Assembly (NCBI GenBank): GCA_900319405.1
Contig: ONOH01000031.1
Span: forward strand, 1 to 56,917
Reading direction: 5' to 3'
From: an uncultured Bacteroidales bacterium
GTDB taxonomy: Bacteria; Bacteroidota; Bacteroidia; Bacteroidales; UBA932
Length of the DNA stretch: 56,917 bases
Shown here: one piece after another, positions 9,388-18,984 of the stretch
Numbering within the stretch: the stretch's first letter is position 1
Layout of the letters: each line of letters begins with the position of its first letter
Made by a program: the position numbers and the translations under genes
The notes under the pieces: model-generated
Databases searched by the model: none
Seen by the model: the letters and a program-made list of their open reading frames with translations, nothing else
What the model was told of the DNA's origin: nothing

Positions 9388-9395
9388 CAAAGTTA
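9388..9395 (-). promoter_or_regulatory. -7 box of the nusB cluster promoter
   Basis: The minus strand has TAACTTTG, an exact TAnnTTTG match, 19 bases before the nusB ATG. A good -33 TTTG at the usual distance is not evident (the region is T/A-rich). The divergent PUR promoter lies about 20 bases away on the other strand. Confidence 0.6.
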
Positions 9396-9416
9396 GTGTT
9401 TTTTAAATAAAATCCC

Positions 9417-9424
9417 TATTTTTG
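9417..9424 (+). promoter_or_regulatory. -7 box of the PUR-gene promoter
   Basis: TATTTTTG matches TAnnTTTG and lies 28 bases before the ATG at 9453. The upstream -33 element is weak. Confidence 0.55.
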
Positions 9425-9452
9425 TATTCACAAAACAAAAATCGAGCAACTT

Positions 9453-9800
9453 ATGTACAGTGAAGATTACGAGCGTCCCCGCGCTCAGGAGAGAAATTCG
9501 GAAGATGTATATTCCAAACCCGTCCGTGCCGGCAAGCGCACCTATTTCTTTGATGTGAAGTCCACCAAAGGGAACAACGACTTCTACCTCACCATCACGG
9601 AGAGCAAGCGCCGCCAGGAAAGGGACGGATCTTTCACATACGACAAACACAAGATTTTCCTCTATAAAGAAGACTTCGAAAAGTTCCAGGAAGGCTTGCA
9701 GGATGCCGTGCGCTACATTTTGCACGACCTGTTGCACGACCAGCCCATCCGCCAGTATCCCGCGCGGGAAGAGCAGGAGATTTCCGAAGAAGAGTTTTAA
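9453..9800 (+). CDS. PUR-family DNA/RNA-binding protein (DUF3276)
   Basis: A 115-residue protein with the single PUR repeat of the DUF3276 family: RAGKRTYFFDVKSTKGNNDFYLTITESKR (about 27-55), then a strand pair and YKEDFEKFQEGLQDAVRYI. Eukaryotic Pur-alpha binds purine-rich single-stranded nucleic acid, and the bacterial versions form dimers with a similar fold; an RNA- or DNA-binding role is inferred from the family. The gene has its own promoter and is followed 52 bases later by the deaminase gene. Confidence 0.88.
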   Translation: MYSEDYERPRAQERNSEDVYSKPVRAGKRTYFFDVKSTKGNNDFYLTITESKRRQERDGSFTYDKHKIFLYKEDFEKFQEGLQDAVRYILHDLLHDQPIRQYPAREEQEISEEEF

Positions 9801-9852
9801 CCCACAAAACCGGCACGCCGTTGCCGGTTTTTTCAGACCGTTCAGTACAAGA

Positions 9853-11100
9853 ATGATTCTCCTGAAAAGTATCCTCAACGGAAACAGTCGTACAGACATT
9901 CTCATCGACGGAGGCCGCATCAAAAAAATAGGTCCGGTCAACGAACTTGTGCCCGGAACCGAGACAATGGACTGTTCCCGGAAAGCCGTCATCCCGGCTT
10001 TTGTGAATATGCACACCCACGCGGCAATGATTATGCTGCGCGGCATCCACGAAGATCTCACGCTCTACGACTGGCTCAACAACATCTGGAAAATCGAAGC
10101 CGGCCTGGACAGTGATTTCATCTATTGGAGCACCCGGGTCGCCTGCCTGGAGATGATCCGGAGCGGCACCACCACTTTCAACGACCAGTACTGGTTCTGC
10201 CCGCACGCCCGGCAGGCAGCCCTGGATATGGGACTGCGTCCGGTGTTTTCTTTCATTTTCCTGGATTCCCACAACCCCGATATGGCCCGCAGGCAGCGGG
10301 AAGCCTGCCAGCGCCTGTACGAGCGCACCCTGGAGTGGGGTGACGAATCCCAGTTTGCCATCTCCATCCACTCAGTCTATACCGTCTGCCGCGAAAACAT
10401 TCTCTGGGCCAATCAGTTTGCCCTGGACCACGGACTCAAAGTGCATCTGCATCTTTCAGAAACCCGGAAGGAGAACGAAGACTGTATCCGAAACCACGGA
10501 GGCCTTTCTCCCACCGAGTATTTTGAAGATCTGGGCATCTGGGGGCCGCACGTGATTGCCGCCCATTGCCTGCATCTCTCGGACCGGGACGTGCGCATCC
10601 TGGGAGACCGTCGGGTGAACTGCGTCCACAACATCCACTCCAACCTTAAACTGGCTTCCGGTTACCGCTTCCGTTACGAAGAGCTGCGAGACGCCGGAGC
10701 CAACCTGTGCCTGGGAACGGACGGCGCGGCATCGGCCAATGATATGGATATGCTCGCTCATATGAAGACGGCCGCTATTATGCAAAAGGCCTGGCGGGAA
10801 AACCCAGAAGCGATGCCGCTGGACCAACTGTTGGACTGCGCCACCGTCCACGGGGCCAGGGCCCTTGGGATTGACACCGGCGTCATCCGAGAAGGCGCCT
10901 GGGCCGACCTTTCCCTCATCGACCTGGATGATCCCGGCTTCCTTTCCCCGGGCTCCGTTCCGGCCAACCTCGTTTACGCGGCCGGCAGCCGGGCCATTGA
11001 TTCGGTTATGTGCCGCGGCCGATGGGTGATGAATAATCGCCACATTCCTTCCGAGGCGGAAACGCTCGAGGGTGCCCGCAAGTTGCAATTCCGGCACTAA
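9853..11100 (+). CDS. Amidohydrolase, MTA/SAH deaminase-like (MtaD family)
   Basis: I start at ATG 9853 (MILLKSIL), since the upstream extension overlaps the PUR gene in another frame and has no family match; length 415. The metal-dependent amidohydrolase ligands are present: HTH at 54-56, HLHLSET with H200 and E203, AAH with H238, and GTDG with D290. This set matches 5'-methylthioadenosine/S-adenosylhomocysteine deaminases, which turn these nucleosides into inosine forms during methionine-cycle salvage. Related guanine or chlorohydrolase-type enzymes cannot be excluded. The protein is soluble and cytosolic. Confidence 0.85.
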   Translation: MILLKSILNGNSRTDILIDGGRIKKIGPVNELVPGTETMDCSRKAVIPAFVNMHTHAAMIMLRGIHEDLTLYDWLNNIWKIEAGLDSDFIYWSTRVACLEMIRSGTTTFNDQYWFCPHARQAALDMGLRPVFSFIFLDSHNPDMARRQREACQRLYERTLEWGDESQFAISIHSVYTVCRENILWANQFALDHGLKVHLHLSETRKENEDCIRNHGGLSPTEYFEDLGIWGPHVIAAHCLHLSDRDVRILGDRRVNCVHNIHSNLKLASGYRFRYEELRDAGANLCLGTDGAASANDMDMLAHMKTAAIMQKAWRENPEAMPLDQLLDCATVHGARALGIDTGVIREGAWADLSLIDLDDPGFLSPGSVPANLVYAAGSRAIDSVMCRGRWVMNNRHIPSEAETLEGARKLQFRH

Positions 11101-11143
11101 AAGCCGTTCGGGAGGCCCCAATTTGACAAAAACTTTCAAAACC

Positions 11144-11176
11144 TTGCGAAGGATTGGAAGTTTTTTTGTATATTTG
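11144..11176 (+). promoter_or_regulatory. Promoter of the zapB-like/zapA unit
   Basis: TTG at 11144-11146, a 22-base spacer and TATATTTG at 11169-11176 match the Bacteroidota consensus apart from a slightly long spacer. It lies 24 bases before the ATG at 11201, and the long in-frame extension upstream of that ATG would include the promoter itself, which supports the downstream start. Confidence 0.65.
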
Positions 11177-11200
11177 CGAGAACTAGGGCACAAACCGGCC

Positions 11201-11473
11201 ATGCTGGAACATCTTAGAAATCAGATAGAACAGTTGATCGCACGCTATGAGGCTGAGAAGGCGGAGAATGAGCGTCTCCGCCAGGAGTTACATACCTGCG
11301 AGGAAACCGGCAAAACCCTGAGGAAACAGATCAACGAACTGGAATCCCAAATAGAGACCAGGAAACTTGCCCAGGCTTTCTCCGGCAGTATGTTCAACGC
11401 CGAAGCCAAAGCCAAGGTCGATACTTTAATCCGGGAGATCGATAAATGCATCTCCTATTTGGAGGAAGCCTGA
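11201..11473 (+). CDS. Small coiled-coil protein upstream of ZapA (ZapB-like)
   Basis: With the start at 11201 the product has 90 residues. Residues 5-60 are one heptad-rich coiled coil (IEQLIARYEAEKAENERLRQ and on to ETRKL), followed by a short FSGSMFNAEAKAKVD linker and a second amphipathic helix ending in YLEEA. It lies one base before zapA, and the residues suggest a filament-forming partner of ZapA, similar in role to ZapB at the division ring; this is inference from context, since the sequence is low-information coiled coil. Confidence 0.65.
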   Translation: MLEHLRNQIEQLIARYEAEKAENERLRQELHTCEETGKTLRKQINELESQIETRKLAQAFSGSMFNAEAKAKVDTLIREIDKCISYLEEA

Positions 11474-11474
11474 G

Positions 11475-11765
11475 ATGGACCAGAAAATCAGCATCAAGAT
11501 TGCCGGCAGGATGTTCAATCTCACGGCCACCAGCCCGGAAGCGGAAGAACTGTACCGGAATGCGGCGGACATCATCAACCAGCGGTACGCAGACTACACC
11601 CGCAAACATCCCGGAAAGAATGTCTCGGACCTGCTGTCTATGATAGCCCTCAATGAGACGGTCCTCCGCCTGCAGCAAAAAAAGGAAATCGACGGCCTCA
11701 AGGAAGACGAAAAACTTCTGGCAAGGGACCTGGAACGCTATTTACAGGATTTCGGGACAAAATAA
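11475..11765 (+). CDS. zapA: Cell division protein ZapA
   Basis: A 96-residue protein with the ZapA pattern: KISIKIAGRMFNLTATSPEAEELYRNAADIIN at the N-terminus (the beta-hairpin and helix of the globular head) and a C-terminal coiled coil. ZapA bundles FtsZ filaments at midcell. Its stop codon overlaps the first bases of the 6S-like RNA, so both must share or hand over a transcript. The zapA/6S neighbourhood also occurs in Proteobacteria. Confidence 0.87.
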   Translation: MDQKISIKIAGRMFNLTATSPEAEELYRNAADIINQRYADYTRKHPGKNVSDLLSMIALNETVLRLQQKKEIDGLKEDEKLLARDLERYLQDFGTK

Positions 11766-11955
11766 GCCGTCAACCATCGATAGCTGAAATCAACACGTTT
11801 CAACGCACCGGGTTGACTCAGACCGGGGATGACGGGCCCCCAGTTACCTTCGGGAATTCTGCGGCATCGCCGCAGGACGCGGGATATCAGAAACCGGTCG
11901 GAACCCAAATCTTATTCCCATAAGATTTTCTGACTAGATGCTGACGGCTTTTTTT
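11764..11955 (+). ncRNA. ssrS: 6S-like RNA (ssrS candidate)
   Basis: The 273 bases between zapA and rny have no open frame but fold as one long irregular hairpin. The closing stem AAGCCGTCA (11764-11772) pairs fully with TGACGGCTT (11942-11950), continued inward by CATC/GATG and TAG/CTA. A second long stem is formed by GGGTT/AACCC and GACCGG/CCGGTC, capped by CTGCGGC-ATC-GCCGCAG. Between the two duplexes lies an open region whose 3' side holds a small hairpin ATCTTAT-TCCC-ATAAGAT. This is the layout of 6S RNA, which mimics an open promoter and binds the RNA polymerase holoenzyme. The closing stem runs straight into seven T (11949-11955), fit for termination. About 187 nt and the position after zapA both agree. 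Not checked against a covariance model. Confidence 0.72.
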
Positions 11956-11958
11956 CAT

Positions 11959-11998
11959 TGGCAGTTTCCTCACCCCATGGGAGGGGACTGCCATTTTT
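11959..11998 (+). terminator. Intrinsic terminator after the 6S-like RNA
   Basis: TGGCAGT (11959-11965) pairs with ACTGCCA (11987-11993), with an inner CCTC/GAGG pairing, followed by TTTTT. It lies 40 bases before the RNase Y start, separating the zapA/6S transcript from rny or acting as a leader attenuator for rny. Confidence 0.75.
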
Positions 11999-12038
11999 AT
12001 GTGCAACTATGTGTAACTAAAAACATTATATATTTTTT

Positions 12039-13580
12039 ATGGATATCTTAAGTTTAGTCATCGGATTCGTCCTGGGCGCAGTCATTGCCCTGGGCGCGTA
12101 CATACTCATCCGCCGTTCCATCCTCAAGGGAAAGCGGGATGAGATTCTGGAGAAAGCAGAGCTGGAAGGCCAGAAAATCAAGAATGAACGCATCCTGCAG
12201 GCCAAGGAGAAATACCTCAACCTCAAGAGCGAACACGAAAAGGCCGTCAACGAGAAGAACGCCCAGATCCGCGAAGCGGAAAACCGCGTGAAACAAAAGG
12301 AGAACACCCTGAACCAGAAAATCGGCGAGGCAGAGCGCAAAAACAAGGAACTGGAAGCCCAGAAAGCCAGTGCTAAGGCCCAGCAGGAGCAGATGAAACT
12401 CCGAGAGGCGGAATTCACCGATCTCCGTGACCAGGTAATCCGTCAGATTGAGGCCGTTGCCGGAATGTCGGCCCAGGAGGCCAAAAACCAGTTGATGGAC
12501 TCCATGAAGGCAGAAGCCCGCAGCGAAGCCCAGGCCTACATCAACGACTGTCTGGACGAAGCCCGTCTGAACGCCGCCAAAGAGGCCAAACGCATCGTCA
12601 TCAACACCATCCAGCGCACGGCGACGGAAACGGCCATTGAAAACGCCGTCACCACCTTCCCCATCGACAACGACGAAATCAAGGGACGCATCATCGGCCG
12701 TGAGGGCCGAAACATCCGCGCCCTGGAAGCCGCCACCGGTGTGGAAATCGTGGTGGACGACACGCCCGACGCCATCTTGCTCAGCGCTTTCGACCCTGTA
12801 CGCCGGGAAGTGGCCCGTCTGGCCCTTCACCAGCTGGTAGTGGACGGCCGCATCCACCCCGCCCGCATTGAGGAGGTGGTTTCCAAGGTACAGAAGCAGC
12901 TGGAAGAGGAAATCCTGGAAACCGGTAAGCGCACCTGCATAGACCTGGGCATCCACGGCCTTTCGATGGAGCTGGTCCGCCTGATCGGCCGGATGAAGTA
13001 CCGTTCTTCCTACGGGCAGAACCTCCTGCAGCACTCCCGCGAAGTGGCCAACATCTGCGCCATCCTGGCCAGTGAGTTGGGACTGAACCCCAAGATTGCC
13101 AAACGCGCCGGACTGCTGCACGATATCGGCAAGGTTTCCGAAGAAGACCCCGAACTTCCGCACGCCCTCCTGGGTATGAAACTGGCCGAGCAGTACAAGG
13201 AAAAAGCGGAAATCTGCAACGCCATCGGTGCTCATCACGAAGAGACGGAGATGACCTCTCTCTATGCCCCCCTGGTGCTGGTGGGCGATGCCATTTCCGG
13301 CGCCCGTCCGGGTGCCCGACGGGAGGTGATTGAAAGCTACATCAAACGCCTACGCGGTATGGAGAACCTGGCCGGCAGTTATCCCGGCGTCACCAAGGCC
13401 TATGCCATCCAGGCCGGCCGTGAACTCCGTGTCATCGTGGGCGCAGAACAGGTAAGTGACCAGGATGCCGAGGTCCTTTCCGGAGAAATCGCCCAGAAAA
13501 TCCAGGACGAAATGACCTATCCCGGCCAGGTGAAAATCACGGTCATCCGGGAAACCCGTTCCGTCGCCTACGCCAAATAA
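12039..13580 (+). CDS. rny: Ribonuclease Y
   Basis: A membrane-anchored endoribonuclease that starts mRNA decay. The 513 residues follow the family order: N-terminal membrane helix (about 3-24), a long charged coiled coil (30-150), a KH RNA-binding domain with [15 protein letters not shown] at 217-230, and a metal-dependent HD domain with HDIGK at 361-365 and a conserved GAHHEE further on. Length and all motifs are normal. It directly abuts the antiporter gene (stop 13580, next ATG 13581). Confidence 0.97.
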   Translation: MDILSLVIGFVLGAVIALGAYILIRRSILKGKRDEILEKAELEGQKIKNERILQAKEKYLNLKSEHEKAVNEKNAQIREAENRVKQKENTLNQKIGEAERKNKELEAQKASAKAQQEQMKLREAEFTDLRDQVIRQIEAVAGMSAQEAKNQLMDSMKAEARSEAQAYINDCLDEARLNAAKEAKRIVINTIQRTATETAIENAVTTFPIDNDEIKGRIIGREGRNIRALEAATGVEIVVDDTPDAILLSAFDPVRREVARLALHQLVVDGRIHPARIEEVVSKVQKQLEEEILETGKRTCIDLGIHGLSMELVRLIGRMKYRSSYGQNLLQHSREVANICAILASELGLNPKIAKRAGLLHDIGKVSEEDPELPHALLGMKLAEQYKEKAEICNAIGAHHEETEMTSLYAPLVLVGDAISGARPGARREVIESYIKRLRGMENLAGSYPGVTKAYAIQAGRELRVIVGAEQVSDQDAEVLSGEIAQKIQDEMTYPGQVKITVIRETRSVAYAK

Positions 13581-15768
13581 ATGAACGAACTGGCCCCGCT
13601 CATAGCAGACCTTGCGCTGATTCTCATCTCCGCAGGCATTATGACGCTCGTCTTCAAGAAATTGAAGCAGCCTCTGGTGCTGGGGTATCTTGTGGCCGGT
13701 TTTATCGCCAGCCCCCATTTCCCCCTCACCCCATCCGTGATGGATGCCGCCAGCATCCATGTGTGGTCGGATATCGGCGTCATTTTCCTGCTCTTTGCCC
13801 TGGGGCTTGAGTTCAGTTTCAAGAAAATCGTGAAGGTGGGCGGTCCGGCCATCATCGCCACGCTCACCATCATCTTCGGGATGATCATCCTGGGCTTCCT
13901 GGTGGGTTCGGCCTTCGGCTGGAGCAAGATGGACGCGCTGTTCCTGGGCGGAATGATCTGCATGAGCTCCACCACCATCATCTACAAGGCGTTCGAAGAC
14001 CTGGGACTGGCCAAGAAAAAATTCGCCGGGCTGGTGATGTCCATCCTCATCCTGGAAGACATCCTGGCGGTGGTGCTGATGGTGGTCCTTTCCACAGTGG
14101 CGGTTTCTTCCAATTTTGAAGGCGGAGAGCTGGTCTATAGCATCCTGAAACTGGTTTTCTTCCTGGTTCTTTGGCTGCTGGTGGGCATTTATCTGATTCC
14201 GCTCATCCTCCGGAAGACCCGTTCGCTGATGAATGACGAGACGCTGCTGGTGGTTTCGCTGGGCCTTTGTTTTTTAATGGTGGTCGTGGCGGCCAAGACC
14301 GGTTTCTCTGCCGCCTTCGGCGCCTTTATCATGGGTTCCATCCTGGCCGAAACGCTGGAGGCCGAGCATATCGAAAAACTGGTAAAGCCGGTGAAAGACC
14401 TCTTCGGAGCCATCTTCTTCGTATCTGTAGGAATGATGGTGGATCCGGCCATGATTGCCCAGTACTGGCTGCCCATTCTCATCATCACCCTTACCGTCGT
14501 GGTGGGCCAGCCCTTCTTCTCGATGGTGGGTGTGCTGCTCTCCGGCCAGCCTCTGAAGACGGCCGTACAGAGCGGCTTCTCACTCTCCCAGATTGGAGAA
14601 TTTTCCTTTATTATCGCTACCCTGGGGGTCTCCCTGGGCGTTACCAGCAACTTCCTCTACCCCATCGTTGTAGCCGTCTCGGTAGTGACCATCTTCCTTA
14701 CGCCCTATATGATCCGCACGGCCCAGCCGGCCTACGCTTTCATCTATAAGCACCTCCCCGGGAGGCTCCTCCGTTTCCTGGATGCTGGGGCAGATCGTAC
14801 TCATCTACGGCATCCTGTGCATCGCCATCTGTATCCTGGGTTTCCAATTGCTGCTGCCCCTGGCCGAAAAGTGGATCCCCGGCATCTGGTCCCATCTTGC
14901 CGTAGCAGTGACCCTCCTCCTGGCTCTGGCCCCCTTCCTGCGGGCCATCCTGGTCAAAAAGAACAAGTCGGAGGAATTCAGGACCCTCTGGAACGCCCAC
15001 CCGGCCAACCGGGCGCCACTGGCTGCCAGCATCGTCATCCGCTTTGTCATCGTCATGGGCTTCATCTTTTATGTGCTGGGCCGCCTGTTCCACGTCTCCG
15101 TGGTAGTTATCCTGTTGCTGGCCCTGGCCGTTGTCGCCTACCTGATGTTCGGCCGCTGGGCCAAAAGTTCGGCACACAAGATTGAGGAAACCTTCTTTAC
15201 CAACCTCAATTCCCGCGAAAAACGGGCCGAGTACCTGGGACAGAAAAAGCCGGAATATGCATCCCGACTGCTCGACAAAGATCTGCACCTTTCCGATTTC
15301 GACCTCCCGGCCGATACCGAATGGGCCGGATGCACCCTGCGGGAACTGAAGCTGAGCCAGCGCTTCGGCATTCAAGTGGTGGCCATTCTCCGGGGCGGAA
15401 AAAGACTGAACATCCCGGTTGCCGATACACGGGTCTTCCCGCACGACCGCATCCAGGTAGTGGGATCTGACGCCGGCCTGGAAGCCTTCGGGACGGAACT
15501 GGGCAAAAGCTCGGCCGGCCCCTTGCCGGAAGATTTTGCAGACCAGGAGGTCGTCCTGCGCCGCCTTCCCGTCACGGAAGACTCCCCCCTGGCCAACAAG
15601 ACTTTAAAAGACAGCAGCATCCGCAACCGCTATCGCTGCCTGGTGGTAGGCGTCGAAAAAGAAGACGGCGCCCTGCACATCCCCAATCCCACCATCCCTT
15701 TCGAGAAAGGTGACTACCTGTGGATCGTAGGTGAGAAGAAGGACGTGGAAGTGATGATGACGGTGTAA
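13581..15768 (+). pseudogene. KefB-type cation:proton antiporter, frameshifted
   Basis: The antiporter half reads in one frame from 13581 (about 395 residues, twelve or so membrane segments, ending ...YKHLPGRLLRFLD), and the rest reads in the +1 frame from about 14782 to 15768 (328 residues: three or four more membrane segments, then two TrkA-C-like ligand-binding domains at about 130-190 and 225-328 of that part). Together they make one protein of about 730 residues of the CPA2/KefB class, which exchanges K+ or Na+ for H+. The shift lies within about 14755-14790. The linker of some 15-25 residues I expect there seems absent, suggesting a small deletion, not just one base. As written, the first frame runs on to a nonsense stop at 15185. 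Could be true decay or an assembly error. Confidence 0.85.
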
Positions 15769-15858
15769 GCGCGCCACGCCCCATGGACTGCACGACAAAC
15801 GCGTTTTTGGCCGATTATGCGTCTGTCGGGACACCCGGAGAGGGCTGGCACAGACGAT

Positions 15859-17613
15859 TTACCGCTGGAAGAGCAGGGCCATGTCGCGCTCCAGGGCGGG
15901 GCGTGCAAGTTCTTCAGGGACAAAAGCCCAATGACCGATGACGGCAGGGTTGCCAATCACTTCGGGATCGATGCTGCCGTTTTCCATCAGGTAATCATAG
16001 AGGATATTGCGGATTTCGGGGTAGCGGGAGTGCACACGGGCATCGATGTCGTCGGTATCCACCCCGGCTTCCTGAAGGAGACCACCGCCGCCGCTGGCGC
16101 GGTAGGAGGTCATGGCCACATGGTATTCACGGGCGGGCTCGAAAGGGCTGCCATCGGCCATGGAGGCTATCTTCACCCGGCTGCCGAAGGGGCGGGTGAC
16201 ATCCACCGTGTAGCAGATGCCGGCGGCCGAGTCGAAGTTGTAGGCCCAGTTTTCGAAGGACCAGCCCGCCTGCTGGTTGCGGGAATCCTCACGGGCATGA
16301 ATTTTCAGGACGTGGTCGGCGGGAGTGGAAATGGTATTGATCCACTTGTCGTAGGAGACTTCCAGGTATCGGGCAACCTCCTCTCCCGTCATTTTCACGA
16401 CATATAACTGGTTCTCAAAGGGATAGATGGTAAAGAGGTCGTTAAAAACAAGGATGCCGCTGCGAATGTGCCCGTTGTAGGTGAGCGGGGCGGCGATAGA
16501 AATCTGGGCCGACTCCCGGGACAGGCACAGCGTATGGATGAGATTCATGTAGTCGCACATGCCGGTGTAGGCTTCGCGTGTACGGAGGTCTGCATTCAGG
16601 ATTCCCACTTCCTGCAGGGTAAAGGCCCGAACAGCCTCGAATTCCCTGCGGAAATGCGCGCGCATGGCGGTGTCCGCCTTTTCGGCCTTCACGGGAATCA
16701 AGCCCGTCTCCAGGGATTTGGAGACCACTTTTCCGCCCTCTACCTTGACGTGCAACTTTCCCTGCGCAAGGAAGCGGCCGTGACTGCCGGAGTTGAGAAG
16801 GGCAATGGAATCCCGCACCTCGGTCATGGGCCGATGGTCGTGGCTGCACAGCACAAAATCCACCCCCCGGACCTTATGGAAAATATCCCTTCCTTCCGAT
16901 TCCAGACTGGATCCATCCCCCTCGCCGGTACCGGAATGGACCGCAACGACTACGACATCCGGCTTTTCCCTGGCACGAAGGGCATCCACATCCTGCTGCA
17001 CGCGGGCGGCGATGGGTTCGAAATGCATGCCGCTCCAAACCTCCTGAGCCAGCCAGCCGGCAATATTGGCGTTTTGGTAGCCCAGCACGGCCAGCTTCAA
17101 GCCGGCTTTCTTCACAATTTTATAAGGAGGGAAATAGGGTTTTCCATTGTCGTTGCGGATGGCATTGGCAGCCAGGAAGGGAATGCCGTAGTCCATAAGT
17201 TCCTTCTGCACGCGGTCGTACACCTTGTGGCCGGTTTCCACGTCGTGGTTGCCCCAGACAATGGCATCGTAGCCCATGTAATCCATGAGCCGCGGAAAAA
17301 GGTGGGGACTCAAGGTATCGACGTAGTTATAGTAATAGGCGGCATTGTCTCCCTGCAAGCAGTCTCCCACTTCTACCAGGAGCACATTTTCGGCGCCATC
17401 GGCCTTGCGGACGCTGTCCACGTAATGGTTCACGGCAAAAAGGGAGCGGCGCGTATGGCCACCCACGTAAGTGGAATCGAACCAGTGACCGTGCATGTCG
17501 TTGGTGGAAAGCAGCGTAAGGGTGTAATCCCCGTCCCGGGGTCCGCGGTCGCATGCTGCAGACAGCATCAGGGCCGAAACAATAACAAAAAAGAAACAGC
17601 TGTGCCTATTCAT
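15859..17613 (-). CDS. 5'-nucleotidase/UshA-family metallophosphatase lipoprotein
   Basis: The 584-residue protein has a signal peptide with lipobox LSAAC (Cys21), so it is anchored to an envelope membrane. The N-terminal calcineurin-like phosphatase domain shows its metal ligands: NDMHGH at 38-43, GDCLQGDN, WGNHDVETG, and the later HSGTGEG and CSHDHRP blocks. The C-terminal half is the 5'-nucleotidase substrate domain with NSGSHGR, a NDLFTIYPFEN stretch and a C-terminal RASGGGGL. It probably removes phosphate from extracellular nucleotides; 2',3'-cyclic phosphodiesterase activity is also known in the family. It ends 90 bases from the antiporter gene and starts 22 bases after ffh. Confidence 0.88.
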   Translation of the reverse strand: MNRHSCFFFVIVSALMLSAACDRGPRDGDYTLTLLSTNDMHGHWFDSTYVGGHTRRSLFAVNHYVDSVRKADGAENVLLVEVGDCLQGDNAAYYYNYVDTLSPHLFPRLMDYMGYDAIVWGNHDVETGHKVYDRVQKELMDYGIPFLAANAIRNDNGKPYFPPYKIVKKAGLKLAVLGYQNANIAGWLAQEVWSGMHFEPIAARVQQDVDALRAREKPDVVVVAVHSGTGEGDGSSLESEGRDIFHKVRGVDFVLCSHDHRPMTEVRDSIALLNSGSHGRFLAQGKLHVKVEGGKVVSKSLETGLIPVKAEKADTAMRAHFRREFEAVRAFTLQEVGILNADLRTREAYTGMCDYMNLIHTLCLSRESAQISIAAPLTYNGHIRSGILVFNDLFTIYPFENQLYVVKMTGEEVARYLEVSYDKWINTISTPADHVLKIHAREDSRNQQAGWSFENWAYNFDSAAGICYTVDVTRPFGSRVKIASMADGSPFEPAREYHVAMTSYRASGGGGLLQEAGVDTDDIDARVHSRYPEIRNILYDYLMENGSIDPEVIGNPAVIGHWAFVPEELARPALERDMALLFQR

Positions 17614-17635
17614 ATCACTTTGTCTTTTATGGGTC

Positions 17636-18958
17636 TTACCTCCTGAAACCCTTCATCTGCTGCATCAGGCTGCCGGTTACGGCCCCCTTCATCAGCTTGC
17701 GCGTACCCTCGAACTGCTTGAGGAGTTTGTTCACCTCGGGAAGGGTGGTTCCGGAACCGTCGGCGATGCGTTTGCGGCGGGAGCCGTTGATGGCTTCGGG
17801 ATGCTCCCGCTCATAAGGAGTCATCGAAAGGATGATGGCCTCGGTGCTCTTGAAGGCGTCGTCCGGAATATCCACATCCTTGATGGCCTTCCCCACTCCG
17901 GGAATCATTGCTGCGAGGTCCTTGATATTACCCATTTTCTTCACCTGCTGGATCTGCTGGTAGAAGTCCCAGAGGGTGAACTGGTCCTTGGCCAGCTTCT
18001 TCTTGAGTTCGCGGGCCTGCTTCTCATCAAACTGCTCCTGGGCCTTTTCCACCAGGGAAACCACGTCTCCCATCCCCAGGATACGGTCTGCAATACGTTC
18101 CGGATGGAAAACATCCAGGGCTTCCAGTTTTTCTCCGGACGATACGAACTTGATGGGTTTCCCCACCACAGCTTTGATGGAAAGGGCAGCGCCGCCGCGG
18201 GTGTCACCGTCCATCTTGGTGAGTACGACACCGTCAAAGTCCAGCCGGTCGTTGAAGGCCTTGGCCGTTTCCACGGCATCCTGACCCGTCATCGCATCCA
18301 CCACAAACAGCGTCTCGCTGGGCTGGACGGCCTGGTGAAGGGCCGATATCTCGTCCATCAGCTGCTGGTCCACGGCCAGCCGGCCGGCGGTATCCACGAT
18401 AACTACGCTGTAGCCCTCGGCCCTGGCCTTGGAGATGGCCGTCCTGGCTATCTTGATGGGATCCTTCACTCCTTCCTCCGTATAAACGGGAACCTGGATG
18501 CTCTCTCCCAAAACCTTCAGTTGCTCGATGGCTGCGGGACGGAAGGTGTCGCAAGCCGCCAGGAGCACCTTCATCCCCCGCTTGGACTTGATATGGAGGG
18601 CCAGTTTACCGGAGAAGGTGGTTTTACCGGAGCCGTTGAGGCCGGCCACCAGCACCACGGCAGGATTGCCCTTGATGTTGATGTCCTGGGCCGTGGAGCC
18701 CATAAAAGCCGCCAACTCGTCGTGGGTGATTTTCACCATCATCTGCTGCGGCTTCACCGCAGTGAGCACATTGGCACCCATTGCCTTGTCCTTCACGCGG
18801 TTGCAGAAATCCTTGGCCACCTTGTAACTTACATCGGCGTCCAGGAGAGCCTTGCGGATATCCTTGACGGTTTCCGCCACATTGATTTCGGTGATTTTTC
18901 CTTCACCCTTCAGTATTTTGAAAGACCGCTCCAGTCTCTCGCTCAGATTCTCAAACAT
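17636..18958 (-). CDS. ffh: Signal recognition particle protein Ffh
   Basis: Ffh is the SRP54 GTPase that binds signal sequences and 4.5S RNA and targets nascent membrane proteins to FtsY. The 440 residues show the N domain, a G domain with P-loop GLNGSGKTT at 106-114, DTFRPAAIEQL, DTAGRL and TKMDGD, and a methionine-rich M domain (about 300-440) ending in the short basic GSLMQQMKGFRR. Length is normal. The SRP RNA gene is not in the window. A -7 box lies at 18985-18992. Confidence 0.97.
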   Translation of the reverse strand: MFENLSERLERSFKILKGEGKITEINVAETVKDIRKALLDADVSYKVAKDFCNRVKDKAMGANVLTAVKPQQMMVKITHDELAAFMGSTAQDINIKGNPAVVLVAGLNGSGKTTFSGKLALHIKSKRGMKVLLAACDTFRPAAIEQLKVLGESIQVPVYTEEGVKDPIKIARTAISKARAEGYSVVIVDTAGRLAVDQQLMDEISALHQAVQPSETLFVVDAMTGQDAVETAKAFNDRLDFDGVVLTKMDGDTRGGAALSIKAVVGKPIKFVSSGEKLEALDVFHPERIADRILGMGDVVSLVEKAQEQFDEKQARELKKKLAKDQFTLWDFYQQIQQVKKMGNIKDLAAMIPGVGKAIKDVDIPDDAFKSTEAIILSMTPYEREHPEAINGSRRKRIADGSGTTLPEVNKLLKQFEGTRKLMKGAVTGSLMQQMKGFRR

Positions 18959-18984
18959 AGTACTTCGTTTTCAACTATAACTTG

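Noticed and set aside
14745-14800. Programmed +1 frameshift in the antiporter gene
   Set aside because: No slippery codon with following pseudoknot or internal Shine-Dalgarno could be recognised, and the linker seems to be missing, which points to a deletion.
15769-15858. Inverted repeat CGTCTGT...ACAGACG between the antiporter and nucleotidase genes as terminator
   Set aside because: The 7-bp stem has a ~20-base loop and no T run on either strand.
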